Shown: piece by piece, positions 7,177 through 13,239 of the stretch
How positions within the stretch are numbered: the first letter of the stretch is position 1
Layout: each line of letters starts with the position of its first letter
From: JBHEMK01 sp046262635
Lineage (GTDB): Bacteria; Actinomycetota; Thermoleophilia; Gaiellales; Gaiellaceae
DNA length: 21,611 nt
NCBI GenBank assembly: GCA_046262635.1
Contig: JBHEMK010000181.1
Coordinates: 1-21,611, forward strand
Direction of reading: 5' to 3'
Position numbers and translations under genes: made by a program
The notes under the pieces: generated by a model
What the model was told of the DNA's origin: nothing
Databases searched by the model: none
Seen by the model: only the letters and a program-made list of their open reading frames with translations

Positions 7177-7965
7177 TCAGGTCTCGAGCGCGCTGCGGGC
7201 AGGCGAGCCCGAGAGGCGGGCCTTCAGCCGCAGGACCGCCTTGGTGTGCAGCTGCGAGACGCGCGACTCGGTGACGCCGAGCACCTCGCCGATTTCGCGG
7301 AGGGTTAGCTCCTCGTAGTAGTAGAGCGTGACCACGAGCTTCTCCCGCTCGGGCAGGCGCGCGATCGCCTCCCCGATCGCCTCCTTCGTCTCCGTCTGTG
7401 ACAGGGCGCCCTGCGGATCGGGTGCCTCGACGTCCTCAATCGTGTCGATCAGGGCAATCTGGTCGCCGCCGGACGAGGAGACGGTCCAGAGCTCGTCGAG
7501 CGCCGCGATCGAGGATCGGGAGATGTCACTCAGGCTCTCCTCGAGCTCGTCGGTGGAGATCCCGACCTTCCCGGCGATCTCCTCATCGGTGGGCGCACGG
7601 CGCAGCTGTCGCTCGAGCTCGCCGATCGCGCGCTCGATCTCCCGGGCGCGCGAGCGCACCGAGCGCGGCACCCAGTCGAGCGCGCGCAGCTCGTCGATGA
7701 TCGCCCCCTTGATCCGCTGAATCGCGTAGGTCTCGAACTTGACGTCGCGATCGGGGTTGTAGCGCTCGATCGCCCCGATCAGGCCGAGCAGGCCGTACGA
7801 GACGAGGTCGCCCTCGTCGACGTGCGCCGGCAGACCGCTACCGAGGCGCCCGGCCACGTACTTCACGAGCGGCGCGTAGGTGAGGATGAGCCGATCGCGC
7901 AGCGCCTGGTCGAGGGAGCTTTTATACGCCCGCCAGAGGGCCTGGGTGTCATCGCGGTTGGGCAC
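7177..7965 (-). CDS. RNA polymerase sigma factor, FliA/WhiG type
   Basis: A 262-residue group 3 sigma-70 factor. Region 2 runs from LILTYAPLVKYVAGRL through DEGDLVSYGLLGLIGAIERY to KFETYAIQRIKGAIIDELRA. Region 3 begins around VPRSVRSRAREIERAI and includes RAPTDEEIAGKVGI. Region 4 is LPEREKLVVTLYYYEELTLR followed by EIGEVLGVTESRVSQLHTKA. The length and the RIKGAIIDELR block are typical of FliA (flagella) and WhiG (sporulation). No flagellar or sporulation gene occurs in this window, so the regulon cannot be inferred here. The start is GTG 7965, which has no Shine-Dalgarno but has TATTCT six bases upstream, suggesting a leaderless message. The downstream EF-G2 gene may be co-transcribed. Confidence 0.95.
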   Translation of the reverse strand: MPNRDDTQALWRAYKSSLDQALRDRLILTYAPLVKYVAGRLGSGLPAHVDEGDLVSYGLLGLIGAIERYNPDRDVKFETYAIQRIKGAIIDELRALDWVPRSVRSRAREIERAIGELERQLRRAPTDEEIAGKVGISTDELEESLSDISRSSIAALDELWTVSSSGGDQIALIDTIEDVEAPDPQGALSQTETKEAIGEAIARLPEREKLVVTLYYYEELTLREIGEVLGVTESRVSQLHTKAVLRLKARLSGSPARSALET

Positions 7966-7971
7966 GGCTAG

Positions 7972-7977
7972 AGAATA
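7972..7977 (-). promoter_or_regulatory. -10 element, probable leaderless start of the sigma-factor gene
   Basis: TATTCT on the minus strand (TANNNT class), 6 nt before GTG 7965. There is no -35 resembling TTGACA at the expected distance. Confidence 0.4.
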
Positions 7978-7998
7978 CGGGCCCGAGGGGCGTTTTCC

Positions 7999-8190
7999 TC
8001 AGCGGCGCCGGAGCTGATGTCGGGCGAGGCCGGCAAACCAGGTCGAAATCGCGGCCGCCGAAAGAGCCACGACCCACCGCCGCGCCGAGCCGTCTGCCCC
8101 CACCGCGGACAGCGCCGAGAGCGCGGCGAACGCGACAGTCAGGACGACGAAGAGTGCACACAGGGCGCTTTTCTGGCTCGGAGGCGACAC
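7999..8190 (-). CDS. Small predicted two-helix membrane protein
   Basis: 63 residues with two hydrophobic stretches: SALCALFVVLTVAFAALSAL (about residues 8-27) and WVVALSAAAISTWFAGLA (about 39-56). A short polar turn (GADGSARR) separates them and the C-terminus is basic (RHQLRRR), so both ends probably face the cytoplasm. The hydrophobicity pattern and composition look like a real inner-membrane protein rather than a shadow frame. The start is GTG at 8190, nine bases after the stop of the acidic 46-residue gene, so the two may form an operon. No function can be assigned. Confidence 0.55.
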   Translation of the reverse strand: MSPPSQKSALCALFVVLTVAFAALSALSAVGADGSARRWVVALSAAAISTWFAGLARHQLRRR

Positions 8191-8199
8191 GCAGCGACT

Positions 8200-8340
8200 C
8201 TACTGCTCCGGCAGTGACTCCTCCCGCTCTCCTTCGTCCTCGCCGTACCCCTTGCCTTCCTGCTCCTCGAGGAGGTCGTCCTGCTCGGACTCCCGATCCT
8301 CCTGGGGCCGATCCAGCTGTTCCAGCGGATTGTCGGTCAT
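8200..8340 (-). CDS. Very acidic 46-residue protein
   Basis: An open frame from ATG 8340 to TAG 8200. The protein begins MTDNPLEQLDRPQEDRESEQ and continues as an almost uninterrupted Glu/Asp/Gln-rich chain (DDLLEEQEGKGYGEDEGERE), ending SLPEQ. No cysteine, no hydrophobic segment; probably disordered. No good Shine-Dalgarno is visible. It fills the space between tRNA-Trp (divergent) and the small membrane-protein gene, with a nine-base gap to the latter. A GC-rich shadow frame would normally give Arg/Ala/Pro-rich sequence, so the E/D composition favours a real gene. Function unknown. Confidence 0.5.
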   Translation of the reverse strand: MTDNPLEQLDRPQEDRESEQDDLLEEQEGKGYGEDEGEREESLPEQ

Positions 8341-8367
8341 GGAGACGGAATGCCCGAAGGCGGCCGA

Positions 8368-8373
8368 TACAAT
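8368..8373 (+). promoter_or_regulatory. -10 element of tRNA-Trp
   Basis: TACAAT (5 of 6 to TATAAT) lies 13 nt upstream of the tRNA-Trp 5' end, in the 46-bp gap shared with the divergent acidic-protein gene. The -35 position (ACGGAA) is weak. Confidence 0.5.
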
Positions 8374-8386
8374 CCTCCCTCAGCCC

Positions 8387-8459
<73 letters not shown>

Positions 8460-8602
8460 CTACTCGGGCGCGGCGCTGGAGCGCGGGAGGCCAGGTCCGG
8501 GGGCGCCGGGTGGCGGGAACCCAAGGCGCCTCGGATCAGCGAGGAAACTCCGGGCCCGAGGGAACTGGATCACCGGGCCTGCGGGCCCTCGGCGCGGCGC
8601 CG

Positions 8603-9097
8603 TCAGGCGGGCGGCAGCCCCGTCCGGAGCGCGGCCGCCCGCGCGGCTCGGGGATCGTCGGCGCCCGCGAGGTTCAGCTCGACGAGCATCGAGGCGACGC
8701 GCACCGCTGCACGCCCGAGCTCGGCGGCGGCCAGGGAGTCTCCGGCGACGCTCTGCTTGCCCTCCTTCGCGAGGCGGCCTCCGAGCACCGCCACCTCGGC
8801 CGAGGCCTCGGCGATCTCCAGCGGAACGTCAACGGTCCGGCTGCGGGCCTCGTCGCTTCGAGTCGCCATGAACGCCGCGTACGCCTCGGCGTCCTCATCG
8901 GCGAGCCCAGTCAACCGTGCGCGGAGCGCACGCGCCCTTCGAGCCGCCCCAGCTTCCCCCGAGACGCCGGCCGCAAGCTCGGCGAGGCCGGCCGCCAGCG
9001 CGCCCGCGAGCGCAGCCGCCGATCCGCTCGCGGGCGCGGGCGTCGCCGCCCCCAGGCGGTCGAGGAGCTCCGCGACTGAGAGGGACGTGTACGTCAC
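8603..9097 (-). CDS. fchA: Cyclodeaminase/methenyl-THF cyclohydrolase family protein
   Basis: 164 residues of the formiminotransferase-cyclodeaminase C-terminal family (FchA type), an all-helical cytoplasmic fold. It begins TSLSVAELLDRLGAATPAPA, then SGSAAALAGALAAGLAELAA, corresponding to the family P-A-P-G-G-G-S and Ala-rich helix, here with A-S-G-S in place of G-G-G-S. DEDAEAYAAFM and VPLEIAEASAEVAVL are further family blocks. Members either deaminate 5-formimino-THF or interconvert 5,10-methenyl-THF and 10-formyl-THF. As the last gene of a cluster that makes methyl- and methylene-THF, the cyclohydrolase role is the better guess. The protein is slightly shorter than the usual 180-210 residues. 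GTG 9097 overlaps the GMC oxidoreductase stop by GTGA. Confidence 0.85.
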   Translation of the reverse strand: MTYTSLSVAELLDRLGAATPAPASGSAAALAGALAAGLAELAAGVSGEAGAARRARALRARLTGLADEDAEAYAAFMATRSDEARSRTVDVPLEIAEASAEVAVLGGRLAKEGKQSVAGDSLAAAELGRAAVRVASMLVELNLAGADDPRAARAAALRTGLPPA

Positions 9098-10728
9098 GGG
9101 TCGTGGCGGTAGAACGTGGCCGCCGCCGGTTCGAGCGGCGTGTCCCCGAGGACGAGGTCAGCCGCCTTCTCGGCCACCATCATCACCGGCGCGTAGATGT
9201 TTCCGTTCGTGACGTAGGGCACCACAGAGGCGTCCACCACGCGCAGGCCCTCGAGGCCGCGCACTCTCATCGTCGCGGGATCGACCACCGAGAGCCCGTC
9301 GGTGCCCATGCGGCACGTGCAGGAGGGATGCAGTGCGGTCTCGGCATCACGGGCCACCCAGTCGAGGATCTGCTCGTCTGTCTCCACCGACGGCCCCGGG
9401 GAAGTCTCGCCGGCGTTGAACTCGTCGAATGCCGGCTGGTTCAGGATCCGGCGTGCGCAGCGGACCGCCTCAACCCATTCCCGCCGGTCCTGGTCGGTGG
9501 ACAGGTAGTTGAAGCGGAGCGCCGGGTGCGTCCAGGGGTCCGCGGAGGTGATCTTGACCGAGCCGCGGGCGTCGGAGTACATCGGGCCGACGTGCACCTG
9601 GTAGCCGTGCCCACCGCCTGGCGAGGAGCCGTCGTAGCGGATCGCGACCGGCAGGAAGTGGAACATCAGGTTCGGATAGGCGACGTCCCCGTTGCTGCGG
9701 ATGAACCCGCCCGCCTCGAAGTGGTTCGAGGCCCCCGGCCCCGAGCGGAAGACGAGCCAGCGGAAGCCGACCGAAGGGCGGTTGCGCCATTTGAGCGCGG
9801 GCGCGACCGAAACCGGCAGCTTCGAGGCGTACTGGATGTAGACCTCGAGGTGGTCCTGGAGGTGCTCGCCGACGCCTGGCAGATCGTGGACGACGTCGAT
9901 GCCGAGGGCGCCGAGCTCCTCGGCGTTGCCCACACCCGAGAGCTGAAGCAGCTGGGGGGAGTTGATCGCACCGCCGCAGAGGATCACCTCGCCGGCGCGC
10001 TCCGTCCGGGCCTTCCCGTGCTGGACCACCTCCACTCCGACAGCGCGGGTGCCCTCGAAGAGAATCCGCCTTACGAACGCGCGCGTGCGCACCTCGAGGT
10101 TCGGGCGGTCCAGGACCGGGTGGAGGTAGGCGCGCGCCGCGCTGAGACGACGGCCGCGGTGGATGTTCCGGTCGAAGGCCGCGAACCCCTCCTGCCGGTA
10201 GCCGTTGACGTCATCCGTGAGCGGATAGCCGGCCTGCTGGACCGCCTCGAAGAAGGCCCTGAAGAGCGGGCTCGTCGCCGGACCGCGCTCGAGAACGAGT
10301 GGGCCGCGGTTGCCGCGATACTCGTCGGCGCCGGCCAGGCAGTTCTCCATCCGCTTGAAGTAGGGCAGGCAGTGGGCGTAGTCCCACGCCTCCATGCCGG
10401 GATCGGCAGCCCAGCGCTCGTAGTCCATCGGGTTGCCCCGCTGGAAGATCATCCCGTTGATGCTGCTCGAGCCGCCCAGCACCTTGCCGCGCGCGTGGTA
10501 GACGCGCCGGCCGTTCAGGTGCCGCTCGGGCTCGGACTCGTACTTCCAGTCGTAGAAGCGGTTTCCGATCGGGAAGGCGAGCCCGGCCGGCATGTGGATG
10601 AAGACGTCCCAGCTGGAGTCGGGCCGCCCCGCTTCGAGCACGAGTACGCGGTTCGACGGATCTCCGCTGAGCCGGTTCGCGAGCGCGCAACCCGCCGAGC
10701 CGCCGCCGATGATCAGGAAGTCGTGCAC
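9094..10728 (-). CDS. GMC-family FAD oxidoreductase, choline-dehydrogenase-like
   Basis: A 544-residue flavoprotein of the glucose-methanol-choline family. The N-terminal FAD dinucleotide motif is LIIGGGSAGCALANRLS with VLVLEAG. GMC signature 1 is ARGKVLGGSSSINGMIFQRG and signature 2 is GAINSPQLLQLSGVG. The catalytic histidine block is LHPSCTCRMG, and the C-terminal NGNIYAPVMMVAEKAA carries the second active-site position. Length and motifs match BetA-type choline dehydrogenases, which oxidise choline to betaine aldehyde and on to glycine betaine, but many paralogues act on other alcohols. Placement next to an MttB-type methyltransferase supports feeding a betaine into it. GTG 10728 has TAGCAT six bases upstream and no Shine-Dalgarno, so it may have its own leaderless promoter. 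Its stop overlaps the cyclodeaminase-family start. Confidence 0.92.
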   Translation of the reverse strand: MHDFLIIGGGSAGCALANRLSGDPSNRVLVLEAGRPDSSWDVFIHMPAGLAFPIGNRFYDWKYESEPERHLNGRRVYHARGKVLGGSSSINGMIFQRGNPMDYERWAADPGMEAWDYAHCLPYFKRMENCLAGADEYRGNRGPLVLERGPATSPLFRAFFEAVQQAGYPLTDDVNGYRQEGFAAFDRNIHRGRRLSAARAYLHPVLDRPNLEVRTRAFVRRILFEGTRAVGVEVVQHGKARTERAGEVILCGGAINSPQLLQLSGVGNAEELGALGIDVVHDLPGVGEHLQDHLEVYIQYASKLPVSVAPALKWRNRPSVGFRWLVFRSGPGASNHFEAGGFIRSNGDVAYPNLMFHFLPVAIRYDGSSPGGGHGYQVHVGPMYSDARGSVKITSADPWTHPALRFNYLSTDQDRREWVEAVRCARRILNQPAFDEFNAGETSPGPSVETDEQILDWVARDAETALHPSCTCRMGTDGLSVVDPATMRVRGLEGLRVVDASVVPYVTNGNIYAPVMMVAEKAADLVLGDTPLEPAAATFYRHDP

Positions 10729-10734
10729 CGGGCG

Positions 10735-10740
10735 ATGCTA
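10735..10740 (-). promoter_or_regulatory. Possible -10 element before the GMC oxidoreductase gene
   Basis: TAGCAT on the minus strand, 6 nt before GTG 10728, in the same configuration as other first genes in this window. If real, the GMC and cyclodeaminase-family genes can be expressed independently of the upstream methyltransferase operon. Confidence 0.35.
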
Positions 10741-10811
10741 GAAGATGCGGTGCCCGGGGCGAAAGCTGACCCCGACCGCACGGGCCTCCTCGGACGGCCG
10801 GCGCGGGGCGC

Positions 10812-11094
10812 TTACGCCGAGGGCGCCCTGGCGTCGTCGCGGGGTGCGCGGTCGTCCGGGAAGGTCTCCGAAGCGCCGCGTCGGCGACGAATGAGCGGTA
10901 CTGCGGCCGGATCCCGGGTCGCCGTCGAGCGTGCCGAACCGGATCGATACCTCCGGGCCGCCCGGCCACGTGCCGCCGAAGAGGCTCGAACCGCAGCGGG
11001 TGCAGAAGGCCTTTGCGGCGCCGCCGCCCGGCTTCCCGCTGCCGACGAGCTCCTGTCCGTGCAGCAGCGGAGCCGCACAGATAGCCGCCGCCAT
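10812..11094 (-). pseudogene. Frameshifted remnant of a GFA-family (CENP-V/formaldehyde-activating-like) gene
   Basis: Three minus-strand frames read in turn give the C-terminal half of a GFA-family zinc protein. Frame 1 has ELVGSGKP, then AAKAFCTRCGSSLFGG and VSIRFGTLDGDPG (the CxxCGS knuckle and the family G-S/T-L-D block). Frame 2 has GIRPQYRSFVADAA, and frame 3 has ASETFPDDRAPRDDARAPSA ending in TAA at 10812. The breaks fall near 10915 and 10875. The N-terminal CxCG and CHCxxC zinc ligands are not recognisable upstream, so the 5' part is missing or too diverged. Intact homologues are about 120-140 residues. Family members were linked to formaldehyde/glutathione adducts but mostly have unknown function. 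Two indels in raw sequence could also be sequencing errors, though neighbouring genes are intact. The 150 bp between 11095 and 11245 holds nothing I can assign. Confidence 0.6.
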
Positions 11095-11245
11095 CGTCGT
11101 CACGGCGCCGGCGCCGCCGTCAGCACCGCGGCCGTCACCGAGGTGCCGCAGCCGGCGCGGGGCCGACCGTGTCCGCCTGCGTTTGTCGAGGTCCCCTGGG
11201 CGGCCCCCGGCCGAGGCGGCTGCGGCCACGGAGCCCGCCGACGCA

Positions 11246-12682
11246 TCAGTCGCCGAGCTCCGTCCGGCGACGGTCGACGTACCCCTTCAGCTCCTGCTTC
11301 AGGCCATCGTCCAGCGGCGGCTGCTCGTACTCCTCGACGGTCTTGCGCCAGATATCCGTCGCGCGCGCCGCGGCGTCCTTGCCGCCGTTTCGGTTCCAGC
11401 GCTCGTAATTTTCGGTGGAGGAGAGGAGCGGCCGGTAGAAGCATTCCCGGAACCGCTCGAGCGTATGCACCGCGCCGAGGAAGTGGCCGCCCGCCCCGAC
11501 CTCCTCGTGCGCGGAGAACGCGAGCGTCTCGTCGGTGACCTCGAGCGGCGTGAACTCGTGGTAGAGCATGCGCAGGATCTCGACGTCCACGATGAACTTC
11601 TCGTAGCACGACGCGAGGCCCGACTCGAGCCAGCCCGCCGAGTGCATGACGAAGTTCGCGCCCGCGAGCATCGTCGGCAGCATCGTCATCATCGCCTCGT
11701 AGGCCGCCTGCGCATCGACGGTCTGGCTGGACGTCAGCCCGCCGCCGGAGCGCCACGGCAGCCCGTAGCGGCGCGCGATCTGCCCGGTGCAGAGGAGGCC
11801 GATCGCCGACTCGGGCGTCCCGAAGCTCGGCGAGCCTGACTGCATGTCCGTATTCGAGAGGAACGAGCCGAAGACGACCGGCGTGCCCGGGTTGAGCAGC
11901 TGCGTCAGGGCGATCCCTGCAAAGGCCTCGGCCATCTGCTGCGCGAGCGTGGCCGCGACCGAGACGGGTGACATCGCGCCCATCAGCAGGAACGGGGTGA
12001 TCACCACGGCCTGGCGCGCCTTCACGTACTCGAGCAGCGCCGCGAGCATGCGGTCGTCGTAGCGGAGCGGCGAGTTGATGTTGATCAGCGAGATGATCGC
12101 CGGCGTCTGCTCCAGGCTCTCGCGCCCGAAGACCATCTCCGCCATCGCGATCGTGTCGGCCGCGTTCGGGCCGGAGGTGACCGAGCCCATGAACGGCTTG
12201 TCCGAGAGCGTCAGGAGGGCATAGACCATGTCGAGGTGGCGCGAGTCGAGAGGCTTGTCGTTCGGCTCGACGACGGTGCCGCCGGCCGAGTCGAGCTGGG
12301 GGAACGACTGGCCGAGCTTCACGAACTGCTCGAAGTCGTTCATCGTCGCCTCGCGCCGCTCGAGCCCGTCGCGGACGAACGGGCAGCCGTAGACCGTCGA
12401 GAAGACCATCGAGTCGCCGCCGACGTGAACGCTGTGCTCCGGGTTGCGCGCCTGCAGCTCGAACTCGTGCGGCGCCTTGGCGACCTGCTCCATGATGAAG
12501 TCGGGGTCGAACTTGACGTTCTGCCCCTCGACCGGCATCCCCGACTTCCTGAAGGCGTCGAGCACCTCGTCGCTCAGGAACTCGATCCCGAGCTCGCTCA
12601 CGATCCGCCGCCAGCCGCGGTCGAGCGTCTCCATCGCCTCCTCCGACAGGACCTCGTAACGCGGCATCGTGTTCTTCAGCAC
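11246..12682 (-). CDS. Trimethylamine methyltransferase (MttB) superfamily protein, non-pyrrolysine
   Basis: A 478-residue corrinoid methyltransferase, expected to take a methyl group from a quaternary or tertiary amine and pass it to the cobalamin of the partner corrinoid protein. Family features run through the chain: an N-terminal SEEAMETLDRGWRRIVSELG helix, GPNAADTIAMAEMV, INSPLRYDDRMLAALLEY, FGTPESAIGLLCTGQIARRY, GGGLTSSQTVDAQAAYEAMM and the C-terminal RHTELGD-like end. The frame is open throughout with no internal TAG, so it is not a pyrrolysine-dependent MttB but belongs with the glycine betaine (MtgB), proline betaine and carnitine enzymes. The exact substrate cannot be read from sequence. 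GTG 12682 has GGAGG five bases upstream and overlaps the DUF1638 stop; ATG 12667 is an alternative. All partners needed for transfer to THF are encoded just upstream. Confidence 0.93.
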   Translation of the reverse strand: MLKNTMPRYEVLSEEAMETLDRGWRRIVSELGIEFLSDEVLDAFRKSGMPVEGQNVKFDPDFIMEQVAKAPHEFELQARNPEHSVHVGGDSMVFSTVYGCPFVRDGLERREATMNDFEQFVKLGQSFPQLDSAGGTVVEPNDKPLDSRHLDMVYALLTLSDKPFMGSVTSGPNAADTIAMAEMVFGRESLEQTPAIISLININSPLRYDDRMLAALLEYVKARQAVVITPFLLMGAMSPVSVAATLAQQMAEAFAGIALTQLLNPGTPVVFGSFLSNTDMQSGSPSFGTPESAIGLLCTGQIARRYGLPWRSGGGLTSSQTVDAQAAYEAMMTMLPTMLAGANFVMHSAGWLESGLASCYEKFIVDVEILRMLYHEFTPLEVTDETLAFSAHEEVGAGGHFLGAVHTLERFRECFYRPLLSSTENYERWNRNGGKDAAARATDIWRKTVEEYEQPPLDDGLKQELKGYVDRRRTELGD

Positions 12683-13239
12683 GGAGCCTCCTCTTCGACG
12701 AGTCGTTCGAGGGCACGTTCGAGTCCGGCGTCCCCGACCTCGCGCACCTCGAGCGGCAGGCCGAGGATGCCCGCGGCCCGCTCGGCCCGCGCGTGCAGCG
12801 CCGGCGTGGGCGCCTGTGCGAGCCAGACGACGCGCGTGTAGTGGCGGAAGTAGTCGTCGCGCAGCTCCGGATACCGGTCGAGCCCGAGGCCCCGGACGAT
12901 CGTCCGGTCGAAGGTGCGCACGAGGAAGTCAGTCAGAAAGTAGCTGCCGGGCTGCTGCGCGAGCGCCTCGTGCACCTCGTCGCGCGAGAAGACGTCGTAG
13001 CAGGTCGCGCCGGGGAGGCGCGCGTACCCGTCGAGCGCCCCGCGCGTGCCGCAGTCCGCGTACGCCACCGCGACCCGGTCGAAGCGCGATGCGAGCTCCT
13101 CGACGGCCGGCGCGATCCGCTCCGGTCGGTTGTGCAGCTCGGGCGGCAGCGGCTGGATCTCGACCTCCCAGCCGCGCCGGGCGGCGATCTGCCTCACGTG
13201 GAGCGCGAGCGCTCCGCAGGCGACGACGGCCACCGTCAT
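12676..13239 (-). CDS. DUF1638 protein, corrinoid-methyltransferase-associated
   Basis: A 187-residue cytoplasmic protein of the uncharacterised DUF1638 family, members of which I know from corrinoid methyltransferase gene neighbourhoods in methanogens and bacteria. The N-terminal strand is MTVAVVACGALALHV, followed by LPPELHNRPERIAPAV, VAVAYADCGTRGALDGY, LPGATCYDVF, and PGSYFLTDFLVRTFDR. Cys8, His36, Cys63 and Cys80 lie in the most family-like blocks and could form a metal or cofactor site; this is an inference. Start ATG 13239 overlaps the RamA-like stop by ATGA. The stop lies within the first codons of the MttB-type gene, so it is tightly coupled to both. It is the one gene in the pathway with no known biochemical role. 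Confidence 0.85.
   Translation of the reverse strand: MTVAVVACGALALHVRQIAARRGWEVEIQPLPPELHNRPERIAPAVEELASRFDRVAVAYADCGTRGALDGYARLPGATCYDVFSRDEVHEALAQQPGSYFLTDFLVRTFDRTIVRGLGLDRYPELRDDYFRHYTRVVWLAQAPTPALHARAERAAGILGLPLEVREVGDAGLERALERLVEEEAPC

Noticed and set aside
8556..8592. CCGAGGG...CCCTCGG inverted repeat between tRNA-Trp and the cyclodeaminase-family stop, possible bidirectional terminator.
   Set aside because: The loop is 23 nt and there is no T-tract on either side. In sequence this GC-rich a 7-bp match is weak evidence.
10738..11229. Single intact 163-residue frame covering the GFA remnant.
   Set aside because: Only the central 40-50 residues look like a protein family. Both ends are Arg/Gly-rich shadow sequence, and the family C-terminus continues in the other two frames.
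11246..12682. Possible pyrrolysine-type MttB.
   Set aside because: The reading frame contains no in-frame TAG and no pylT-like tRNA was seen in the window, so it is a non-pyrrolysine member.
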